From Cymbidium sinense (Eukaryota; Streptophyta; Magnoliopsida; Asparagales; Orchidaceae): 64,000 bases of DNA. The stretch spans positions 57,882,266 through 57,946,265 of the forward strand of contig CM038222.1 in NCBI GenBank assembly GCA_021442155.1, in the 5' to 3' direction. The notes beneath the pieces were generated by a model, which saw only the letters and a program-made list of their open reading frames with translations, did not search any database and had not been told where the DNA came from. Shown piece after piece: positions 46,173 through 55,984 of this stretch (the first letter of the stretch is position 1; each line of letters starts with the position of its first letter). The translations under genes were made by a program, and so were the position numbers.

Positions 46173-49100
46173 TCAGAGTGGCCTCGTCTTCCTTCCTGAT
46201 GCCCTGCCACAGAGCAGAGCATTCTTGGGGATGGGATATTCGTCTCTCCATGAGTTGGCCGGAGAGTAGACTCGGAGGTAGAATTGCTGGCCCAGGTACT
46301 GCCTCGCCCAGTTCTCCGACCTAATGTTCCACATGCCTACGTTGTCTAACGGCATGTATATTGCACTCCATGATTTTGGGTACACCTGAAAATCACAACT
46401 TTGCAAAGGTAATTATGAAGATAGCTGAAAACATCATCAACAACAACAAGCCATTATATTCCACTACATGGGATCAATTATATGAATCCTTCTCCATTGT
46501 GTCCTATTAAGTGTCTAATAAAATAATATCATTTTTATATCTAAGTCTTTTTAAATCTATCTCTACTTTTCTTAATATGAGCCGATCCAATACATCTACT
46601 CTTCTAGTTGTGCAACAACCAAAATTTTATGTGACCAAATCATCTAATAAGATTACTCTCTTTAGAGTTTGTTTGAAAAAATAATGGTGAAAGTACAAAC
46701 TGTTGTTTCGAAAGCTGTAGTGTGGCCTACAAATCTTTTTTATTTGTAAAAAGTCAAATTGCAATTTCATGGCCACCACCATCGAGCCAGATAAGGTTTG
46801 AAAGCATTACTTTCTCCTTACAAATTTTCCCGAAAGAAATCACGGAATAGTGCGACACCACGCCACGCCACCACCTCAAATGCGATGAAAATAAGCATGT
46901 CTAGAACAAAAAATGCCTATGAGAATAGAATGTTTAATCTTAGTAACCTCCCATTTGTTTTAGTTTAAGCAGATTGCTTCATTTGGTTTAGTTCAAGTGT
47001 GATAATTAAATTTCAAAAAAAAGTTATCTACTTTTATTAACAAGAGGGACGCATTCTTTATGTTTGGTGGATCTCTTTCTTTGCATTTTTTTTTTCTTTG
47101 TAATTCTCTATTTATTTTTGTGAACATCTCATCAAATATTAGCATTGGAGATACATGAATTGAGATTGAAGATTCATCATATCAACCGTAAAAGTTAGTA
47201 TAAAGCTAATTATTGATGATAATGATGATGTTGATGACGACGACATATAATGTAAGGTCTACAAAATAATGAATTCTTCGCACTCATCAAGTTATCTATA
47301 TGCACTAATACATGAATAAATACAATGTAAATTAATGAAATGAAAAGATAAAACTTGGTAAAGAAGTGTCGATACCTGCACGGTGCAGCGAGAAACCGCA
47401 TCTCTAAGGTTATAACTCTTTCTGCTTGCAGAAGACCATTGGCCACCATCCATTCTACCCAATTCCATAATCAAAAACAATCAATTTCCCAAAGCAAAGA
47501 TAAATCAGAATTCTATACTCTTTTTAGTTTAGGGTTCATATTCTTACCCAACAACCCAGAATGCATAACCATCAATGTGCCAGGATTGAACTACATCTTC
47601 ATAGTTCTCAAAAACAATCTCAACATAGTCACGGAAATTCGCCGCCATGACAGATGTCTGAAGATACATGCCGCCAAAGGTCGGGTTATCAGGAATGCTT
47701 CCCAGTGAGGAAACACCTATTTTATAGTAATCCGCAATCTTCAGTGGTGTATCAGCTGGGATGAAGGATACACTGTTAACAGCATATCTCTGCTTCCCAT
47801 TAATCAATGACGCAGAATTTGCAAGCCTGATAGTTCTGGTGGTGTTGATCAGCCCATAGTGGTATGAGCCTTGTGGATTAGGTCTTGGTCCGCTCGCCGT
47901 TAAGTTCCACCTTGTTTTGGACAGAAAAATAGTTCAAAAATGCAAAACATATATGACAGTTCTGGCCGAGATTGATCTAAAGATACAGGTTATGGCCATA
48001 CCTGATAGATCTCGCCTGGTTCAGCGACCAATCAATCTGAATAGTAGGGCCACCGGGCGGAGGATCCATGGGTGTCCCTGCAGAGTTGCTGTAATGAAGT
48101 ATGGCTGTGGTGGTCAACACAGGGTTGGTAAATCGGGTCGAAGAAACAATATAGTAGTCCCTTGGGGGCTGATTAGCGGTAACAAGGACCGAGTAAGACT
48201 GGCCAAGGCAGATATCCAGCGCAGAGTAGGTATTCTGCAGCGTGTGCGATCCTTCTACTTCGACCAATAACATGGTGTGCCCTTGAAACCTTACGTTGAC
48301 ACAGTTCATGAGCCCCACATTGGATATTCTGAACCTGTATGTTTTGCCTGAATAACCATGAGGAAGACTTTAGCTGATCAAGATTTGGTTCGAACATACA
48401 AAAGCAATAAAACCAATGCTACAGGGGAGAAAGAAAATAATAATGATCATCTATATCAAAGAAACTTACCTTGCTCCACAGTGAAAGTGTTGCCATTCAA
48501 CCCACGCCCATTTATGAGCAGACTATCAGGAAAGGGGAGCATCTGGCCATTATCTAGTGTTGCTTTCAGATCCTGAAAAAGAATGACATCATTGCCCAGT
48601 AAATGAAAAGAATAAAACAAAGCTCAAAATAAGCAAAACAACGCAAGAAAGATATAAAAATAAGGTGAAACCATTGGGCTTAAAAAGAGAACGACAGATA
48701 CAATTTAGAAAGAGAGATGAAAAAATCAATCAATGCGCAGTAGGGGTGCCTTACAGTGTGGTTAGCCTTGTACCAGTCACCAACCAACAAGGTGAAATCT
48801 CCAGTAGGAGGATCAAATGGAACGGGAATGAGGGGACGGCTAAGGATCCGAATGCCACCAAAACCACCGGCAGCCTTGTGAAAGGCGAGAGAGGGGAAGT
48901 AGAAGTAGCTGCCAATCTGATCCTTGACTTGTAAAATGTATGTGAAGTTTCCTCCTGGTGGAATTGGACAGTTGGTACCATAAACTCCATCCTGCCATGA
49001 ATTCCTCCTCTGCAGCAACCCATTCCTGTAAAAAGAAGGGCATAAAAATTGTAAAACATAAATAGGACACATCTTACACTCCATAAATTCTTGCTTCTGA

Positions 49101-51125
49101 CCAAACACTTCTTCCTCCCAGTTTCTTCTGCTCAATCGCATGGTTCATTCATGAAACGCTTTCAGAAGAATACAGGAAAACAAAGAACTTTATCATCTCC
49201 AACAAATCAATGAGCCCTATCCCAACTATTTGGGATTAGCTTTATAAATCTAGCAATCAATCCCAGAAACATCTCCCCGAAGACACTGCATCTTCTATTT
49301 TAGAAGGTTATTCTTTAAGCAAATGAACATGCATTCTTTATCAAGGGAACATCTTTCTACTCCACTCATATCATTCTATAGAGAAGAAATTTTTAAAATA
49401 AATATAATTTAAAACATAATTAGTAATTTAAGTATCTTAAAAATAAAATTTAAATATAGGTATAATTTCGTTTATGGGCATTTCTACTTTAAGTCATTAA
49501 ATGGGCTTATATCTTCTACTTTAAATTATTTTTGTATCTAAGTATGCATAAGTTACATGTAGCTTATACGACTTAAGTGGCAGATAAATGCCCATAACGG
49601 CATTATATCATATTTAAATTTTATTTTTAAGATACTTAAATTACTAATTATATTTTAAATCATATTTATTTTAAAAATTTCTGCTTCTATAGATCACGCA
49701 AATACAATACAACTAACTTTTAATTGGCATATATAAAACATACAGATACCTCCATAGTTAATGAAATCCATAATCAAATCCTGCCGCAGATTAACAACCA
49801 AATAACATTCATTGCATTCTCTTTGCAGCTATTATTTATCAACACTTTCTTCTCTCAATGGCGGCATCTCATCTCCATGGATTGAATCCATAATCAGGTC
49901 AACAGCTTAGTTAGGCATTAATGGTCGAAATCTAACAAATAAAAGCAGTGGTCATCCCAAAGAGAGCCGCGAGTTATGGTCACAAATGGCTTTCTTTTTC
50001 TTCTTTTTTTTATGGCATATGCCTCCACGTGATATTATGATTTATTTCGTATATTAAAACTATATGCAAAAATTATTTTAAAAATCAATCTTCTTGCCTA
50101 TTAAAAAATATGTAAAATATATAAATTGAGCTTTAAAGAATATATTATTTTATATATTAAATTACTGTTAGAAATACACTTTTATGCTCTTTTTGACATT
50201 TCAAATATAAATTTAAATTAAAATAAGTTTGATAAATCAAAATTTTGATTAAAAATTCATTATTTTTATCATGTTATAAAATAAAATTCATATAATATTA
50301 TAATGCATGTTAATATCCGTATTACATATCCCATATTTTACAAAGAAAATAAAAATAAATTCCCTCTCTCTCTCTCTCTCTCTCTCTCTACAAAATTTAC
50401 AATTCCGAGTAAATTTCCATTTATGCCCACATACTTAAACAGTTATACCATGCCAGCAAATCCTGAAAAGACTGGTCTATTCCGGTCCGGAAAATAATTT
50501 TAAAAGCCGAACCGCCAACTGGCGTCGGTGGCACCAATCCCCACTCAAAAATTCAAAGCACCCGACCATCGCATTTATTTGATTCCCTTCTCCTTTTTCC
50601 CTCCATTTTATATCCCCTCATCTCACTTCTCATTAACAAAGAAAACCCTAAAAAATTACTATTTCTTGAAACAACCCTCCCCCACAAAATTCTCTTCCCC
50701 GAGAAGCCTGTCGAAAGGCAACTCAATCATTCACAGTAGTACACCAAGAATGAATCAAGCTCGCAGAATTCTAGCGTGTTGAGCAAAACTTTCGATGCAG
50801 CTGAGGAAGACATTTATGTAAATACGGCTTGTTGGATCTTTTACTTTCAGTTAGGTTGCGATTATGGTGGGAATTACGTCTTTGTGATTCTTCCATTGCG
50901 GACAACATCAGACTGTTCTTGGAATATAGATGACTGAATTTCAGTGTGCAAAGTGGATCGCATGATGGAGAGTGGGGAATGAGTAGGGTTCCTATCCTAA
51001 AGAACAAAGGTACAATGGCATGCAAACGCAACAGTCTTAAGAGACTTCGATGCAAAAGTATCGTTTCGAATTTCACCAGGATGATCGGAAAAGAACAAGA
51101 CAGTTCTTAAGCATCAACACAGTAC

Positions 51126-51156
<31 letters not shown>

Positions 51157-51561
51157 GAAAGCTACAGTTCTATCAATAGCTAGAATGAAGAGAGAGAGTT
51201 AGTTATACCAGGAGATGAGGAATGGCTCGGGGAGGCTATTATAGACGTTGATGATGAGATTATCGTTGGTTACAGCCTCAATCTGCGGCCCTGGAAACTG
51301 CCCATTGATCAATATCCCCTGCACATACCAAGAAACAGCAGTATCGAATCAAATCAAACACCTAAAGAAAAGAGATGGATCAGAGATCGACACAAGTGAA
51401 ACAAAAAGAGGATATGAGCTTGCCTGTTGCTTTACGCCGAGGGGCCAAATGTCGCCGTAGGTGACGTTCCAGGTAAAGAAGCGGTAGGGATCGTCCGCGG
51501 TGGAAGAACAGAGAAACAAGAGGACGAAGATGGCAGAGGCCAAGAAGGTGGGTTTCGTCAT
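46173..51561 (-). CDS. SKU5-similar (SKS) multicopper-oxidase-like secreted protein, eight exons
   Basis: Secreted cell-wall protein of the SKU5-similar/L-ascorbate-oxidase-homologue family. Exons from 5' to 3': 51424-51561, 51209-51318, 48755-49025, 48470-48572, 48002-48347, 47548-47910, 47376-47454 and 46173-46385. Together they give 540 codons without a stop, the usual SKS length. Signal peptide is about residues 1-22 (MTKPTFLASAIFVLLFLCSS...). YRFFTWNVTYGDIWPLGVKQ opens the first cupredoxin domain. Three cupredoxin domains follow at roughly 25-145, 158-300 and 375-515. Copper ligands of true oxidases are mostly gone: SWNG replaces HWHG (82-85), SWHIDG keeps one His (H434), and NIRSENW (490-496) replaces HCHIEPH. 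It is therefore probably not a classical oxidase. There is no C-terminal hydrophobic tail, so it is unlikely to be GPI-anchored. The first intron is GC-AG (CAG, then GCAAGC). Upstream of the ATG are CT/CA microsatellites. It ends GRASGRKTRPL. Confidence 0.95.
46441..46680 (-). mobile_element. RTE-type LINE 3' fragment in SKS intron 7
   Basis: The + strand carries CAACAACAACAAGCC (inverted TTG tail), then inverted 3'-end sequence (CCACTACATGGGATCAATTATATGAATCC) and the C-terminal coding part, ending after about 240 bp. Severely 5'-truncated; it lies in the intron between exons 8 and 7 in the same orientation as the SKS gene. Confidence 0.7.
46681..47375. other. Rest of SKS intron 7
   Basis: AT-rich sequence; no gene content. 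A (GAT)n-like run near 47215-47240. Confidence 0.5.
49375..49693. mobile_element. Foldback MITE with long inverted arms in SKS intron 2
   Basis: TCTATAGA at 49375 begins an arm that runs for roughly 90-100 bases. It is mirrored from about 49600 to 49693 (left AGAAATTTTTAAAAT, right ATTTTAAAAATTTCT; left TTTAAGTATCTTAAAAATAA, right mirrored). The short loop is centred near 49530. Non-coding. Target duplication not certain (TA possible). Confidence 0.75.
50362..50389 (+). repeat. (CT)n microsatellite
   Basis: Pure CT run of about 28 bases in SKS intron 2, upstream of the promoter-like island. Confidence 0.85.
50606..50651 (+). promoter_or_regulatory. Promoter-like island inside SKS intron 2, plus strand
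   Basis: TTTTATATCC (TATA-like, 50606-50615) is followed about 28 bases later by a telo-box AAACCCTAA (50643-50651), within a pyrimidine-rich, less AT-rich stretch. This arrangement is common at plant transcription starts (family knowledge). Downstream there is only a very short ATG frame (from 50750), so any product would be non-coding or unannotated. Speculative. Confidence 0.25.
51127..51151 (+). repeat. (GA)n microsatellite near SKS exon 2
   Basis: GA run of about 25 bases in intron 2, close to its donor end. Confidence 0.85.
51319..51423 (-). other. GC-AG intron 1 of the SKS gene (105 bp)
   Basis: On the reverse strand, exon 1 ends AAACAACAG and the intron begins GCAAGC; it ends GTGCAG before GGGATATTGATC. 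Frame continuity (VKQQ then GILINGQFPGPQ) fixes both sites. The donor is otherwise a perfect consensus with C in place of T, as is usual for GC-AG introns. Confidence 0.9.
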
Positions 51562-51740
51562 TTTAGCTTTATTTCTTTTTCGATTTCTATTTCGCCTTCT
51601 CGCTTTTCAGCTCCCTGGATCTAAGAGAAGGAAAAAGGGTTTAAAAAAAACCTTAATGGGGAAGGCTTCCCAGAATCTCCTGATAGCTATATTGAAGAAA
51701 AGAGCCAGAATTATGGCTGCAGTCTTCTGACGAGAGAGAG

Positions 51741-51791
<51 letters not shown>

Positions 51792-52010
51792 AATGCGGAA
51801 CAGCAAGTGGGTTTGGAGTCTGCCAGAGCTGTCCTTTATGCGAGAGATAGAGAGAGAAGGGAAGAGGATGATGATGGAATGAGCTGTATGGGGGTAAAAG
51901 TGTAAAACTGTGAGAACAATCGGATTGGAGCCGGTTTGGAGCGAACGGGATGAAAGTATTGGACCGGAAATATACGGTCCGACAGGAATGTTTATTTGGT
52001 AAACCAAATA
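51562..52010 (-). promoter_or_regulatory. SKS leader and proximal promoter with compound CT/CA microsatellite
   Basis: Reverse strand upstream of ATG 51561. An ATATAG TATA-like element lies at about 51685-51692. A compound (GA)n(GT)n(GA)n run (+ strand, 51735-51790) reads (CT)n(CA)n(CT)n in gene orientation, and a second GA-rich stretch lies at about 51841-51860. The start site is not determined. Confidence 0.45.
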
Positions 52011-52240
52011 GCTTGTTCGTTAGTTCTCATCCTCTGCAATATTTACTATTACATGTAAAATGATTTATAAATTACAAATATTACCTTTCTTTATAATTTG
52101 AGAAATATTTATAATATAAAAAATATGAGCTTTGGAATTTGACTTCTATGTTTAAATATGAGTAGCTTTGAGAACTACTAGTTGTCATCAAAATATCACT
52201 TTTAGTTATATTGTCATTCTCCTTATAAGATGAATAATAA

Positions 52241-52594
52241 TTTGAGAGGTTTGATTTGAGTGTAACAAAAAGTAAAGTGAATATAGTGAATTTTAATTTT
52301 TTATGTATTTGATATGGTACAAAATAAAATTATAAAAAAAAGTGAAGTATTTAAAATACATTGAAACAATCAATTTTGGTGTATTTGAAATTTTCTAAAT
52401 TTGGACTAATTCCAAATACATCAATCAATGTAGAAGTGTATAATCGTTGTCGATCGCGGGCCACCTTTTGTTGTTGATGTCTCGCCGTTGCCATCAGCTT
52501 ATAATTCCAAAAATATTTTACATTATATTTATTCTATCAAACATAGAAAAATAAATTCATGTATTTATACAGTTTTAAGCCAAACAATCTTAAA
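52241..52594. mobile_element. Possible degenerate MITE with GC core
   Basis: TTGAGAGGTTTGATTTGAG on the left and a partly matching inverted end (reverse complement TTAAGATTGTTTGGCTTAA) on the right, with a short GC-richer core (about 52440-52500). Many mismatches and no clear target duplication. Confidence 0.3.
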
Positions 52595-52979
52595 GCAATT
52601 TAAATATATTATATTCTTTTTCCATTGTTGATATGACCCTGAAAATTCTACTAGTAGAAGCACGAATCTTGATGTCGAAAGTAATGTTATTCTGAATCAA
52701 GACTAACCGAGATCAAGCGTTTATTATCAATCGACTCTTAAACATGGAGTGTTTATAATAATCAATCGGCGTCTTAACGGATCTAACAAGCCCAAGATTT
52801 CATAATTCTGACTTTATTTGAGCATTTAAATACACAAAATACATTACATGATCAAAGGAATCATTTTGAGTCGTCCGATGGAGTAGAGTGGTACGGGTTT
52901 TGCATGTATTTATAGAAACGTCACTCCTCTAATTTATAAATAGCCCCTCATTTCTCATATGAGGGGAGGTCATGCAAGA

Positions 52980-53460
52980 GAGAGGAGAGAGTTCTAAAGC
53001 TTGAAAATTCTCCAGGCATAATCGTGTCACCCTCGGCGATCCACCACGTTGTTACCCATTGCCGTCGTCGCCCGATCCTCGCCGTCGTCAATCTCGTGGT
53101 CTCCATCGACCTTCATCGTCGTGGTTGTTCGTTGTTCACCATCATCTACTACCACTAGCAAGCATTACAACGAGCGTGATTATATGGTACATTGTTGTCG
53201 ATTTTGGGATTCCCATTATCGCCTTCTCATATCTGCTGTACTCCAAAACAAATATATAGTGAAAGTTTTTTTTTCTGAGTACGTGGTTTTCCCCTTTTCG
53301 AGGTTTTTTAGTAAAATTTTTGGAGTTTTCTTCATTCTTTTACATATTAGTGTTAGATTTCATAAAGGCCAAGATGTAAGTATCACTCTATGGTTTTCTA
53401 ACACGCAACAACTGTATTTTTTTCTTTCAGGCATACAAACAACCCCTGAGAAAAAATAGT
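52980..53460. repeat. GC-rich CGTCGCC-type core, possibly another MITE
   Basis: The stretch 53030-53160 has the same GCCGTCGTCGCC composition as the cores at 38160-38450 and 42700-42790. The right side ends CAAACAACCCCTGAG, resembling an inverted MITE end; no convincing left end. Open frames across it are compositional. Confidence 0.3.
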
Positions 53461-54348
53461 TGGTATTAGCATTGATGATGATGATATACATTAATATTGA
53501 TATATATATTAGTAGTTCTCAACCATATGAGTGACGATAATATCAATATTTTTAATGATAATGAATGTAGATCTTATTGATGATGACTTGTGCATTATAA
53601 TTGTTAAAAGTTAACAAAGTTATAGGATTTTCCAAATTCATAAATTTTATTGACTTAAAATTCCATTTATATGTAACATGAAGGCCCATTTTTAAATTTT
53701 GCTTTATTGGGCATCTCGGGTATTTTGTGATATTTCAACTCCATTAGACAACTTAAAATGACCCCCTTGATTATTTGATGTTTTCTAAATTTTTAAATAT
53801 AAAGGTACACATTATATGAATATGACCAAAAAATTAATTTGAATCGATCTTATTGAGTAAGTTTAATTTGATTTTTTTAAAGTATTGGTTGGATTGGTAA
53901 TTATGTTTTTAAAATTTTAGTTATTTTTTTATTTTTATTTTGATGAAATTAATCAAATTTAAAATCAAACTATATTAATTTCTTTGAATATTAAATTAAT
54001 AAACCTATACAAATAAAAAAGTGATATAAAATCAAATAAATATTATTAATTTCATATGCCAAAATTATATCATTTATTAAAATTTACTTCATATTTTTCA
54101 AAAAAATACATATTGTTTAAGCTATAAATAAATAGCTTCATTATTAGAGGTAATTATATTTTAATTCATTCAAAATCAAACCAAACTAATAAGATCAATT
54201 TTTACTTCGTTTTATTTTGGTTTGAAAAATAGTTTGAACGACAGGATTTTTAATCAAAATCAATTTGCCTAGAGCTGTTTGAGATCGATTTTATTTAAAG
54301 CTTCTTGTTTTTTGTTTTTAACTTATTTTTAAAAAACATGGTTATTTA
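53461..54348. other. Intergenic AT-rich DNA
   Basis: Nothing recognised apart from motifs related to MITE ends (GTTTGAGATCGATTTTA near 54280). Confidence 0.45.
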
Positions 54349-54542
54349 AGTCTTGTTTGAAATCAATTTTGTTTATATTTTTTTTATTGTTATGTTATTT
54401 TTAAATATATATTTATTTAGTATATTTTTATTTTTTGAAATAATAGTATTATTTTTAAATATTTTGAGTATTTTTTTTTTTTTGAAATAACACCACTAAA
54501 CATATTTTATTTTAAGATAAAAAATTGATCCCAAACAACCTC
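54349..54542. mobile_element. Small MITE, 194 bp, TTA-flanked
   Basis: Left AGTCTTGTTTGAAATCAATT and right end reverse complement GAGGTTGTTTGGGATCAATT match at about 15 of 20. TTA on both sides (54346-54348, 54543-54545). A second right-type end at about 54695-54715 suggests an older, larger copy around it. Confidence 0.5.
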
Positions 54543-55276
54543 TTAGTAAATTTTTTAACATTTATATTTATTACTTTAAAAATAATCCAAATAAATTTTA
54601 AATATTTTGCATATTAAAAAAAATGATCATCACCATCAAATATTTATATTTTAAATCAAAATATATATAAAATAAAATATAAAAAATAATAATAATAGTG
54701 ACCCCTAACAACCTCTTAGCTAATTTGTAAACTAAAACATACAAATTGATCCTAAATGACATCATAATTAAAATATCTTGACACATAAAATTCATCTCAT
54801 TAAAATATCTTAACTAATTTGTTTCACTATTTATCTATCTATCTACCTATTTATTTATATTAAAAGTAAAATGCGATTCTATTAATTTATACTAAAAAAA
54901 TTTCAATTTTAAAAATAATCATAACTGTTTATTAAATTTCATCAATATTAAAACTTTACCATTGAATTTTAAGAGATGTACAGAATTTATTTGATTGAAA
55001 TTACTTACATCTATTAAAATTTACCTTATATAACTTTAACCAAAATTCGCATAGAAATAAATTTAAATATTATTTATATTATTCTAATTTATAAATATAT
55101 ATACATATATACAAATTATAATTATATATTTATACGTGTGATCTTAATTGACACTTCATGTTCTAAATAAATCATTTTTATTTTCACATCTCTTTTCACA
55201 TTTTACTGTTAAAAGAAATAGTACAAACATTAGATATTCAAATACTTAGATTTACTATTAAATCACAATTACTTAG

Positions 55277-55735
55277 AGAAATTTACATACATAACACACA
55301 ATTCTTATGTATTTACATATCTAACATCTAAAATTCCTATGCTTCAAAAGGTCAATTTAACTTTCAAAAAGTAAAAAAAATACTATTTTTATTATAATAA
55401 TAAAGATTTAAGTGGTATATATATAAATATTTATGTTTAAGTGCTAGATATATAAATATATAAAAACTGTATGTTATGTATGTAAATAGGCAGGAAAATT
55501 TATATATATAACACAAGATTCTTATGCATTTACACATCTAACACCTAAAGTTTGATATTTACAAACATAGCACATTTCTTATACTTCAAAAGATGAATTT
55601 AACTTCAAAAAAATAAAAAAAAAATGTTATTTTTGTTGTAATAATAAAGATTTATGTGTTATATATATAAATATTTATGTTTAAGTGTTAGATTTATAAA
55701 TATATAAAAATTATATAATATGTATGTAAATACCC
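55277..55735. repeat. Tandem pair of about 230-bp inverted-repeat elements
   Basis: Copy A (about 55277-55490) and copy B (about 55494-55735) share blocks throughout (ATTCTTATG(T/C)ATTTACA, TAATAATAAAGATTTA, TATATATAAATATTTATGTTTAAGTG). Each copy has inverted ends (AATTTACATACATAACA against TGTTATGTATGTAAAT). This looks like a MITE duplicated in tandem. Confidence 0.6.
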
Positions 55736-55984
55736 CTACTATAAATTAACATATAAACTTCTGTATTATCTCAACTTATACAAAACAATAACTCTAGACA
55801 TAATCAACTTGAATAAGTTTCAGATTTAAATAAAATAAAATAAAATAATTAAATTTAACTCAATTTTACTTCTTATGTTAAATTCAACAAGTGTCAGTGC
55901 CCATAAAGGCTTATATACTTTAAATACTTAAACATTTAAAAAAAAAAAAATTTCATGCCTTGAATTCATGAAGTTTATAAATAC

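Larger units (their letters stand above)
49026..51208. other. SKS intron 2 (2,183 bp)
   Basis: Donor GTATAA at 51208-51203, acceptor TTTTTACAG ending at 49026. It contains a short LINE/SINE-like 3'-end motif (about 49205-49250, CCCAACTATTTGGGATTAG), a foldback element, a (CT)n run and a promoter-like island, listed separately. Confidence 0.85.

Noticed and set aside
47917..48934. Plus-strand open frames of 72-117 codons (47917-48270, 48358-48576, 48665-48934)
   Set aside because: They are antisense shadows of SKS exons 3-5.
53049..53459. 136-codon open frame with an Arg/Ser-rich start
   Set aside because: Its first part is the GC-rich repeat core and the rest has no coding character; no homologue recognised.
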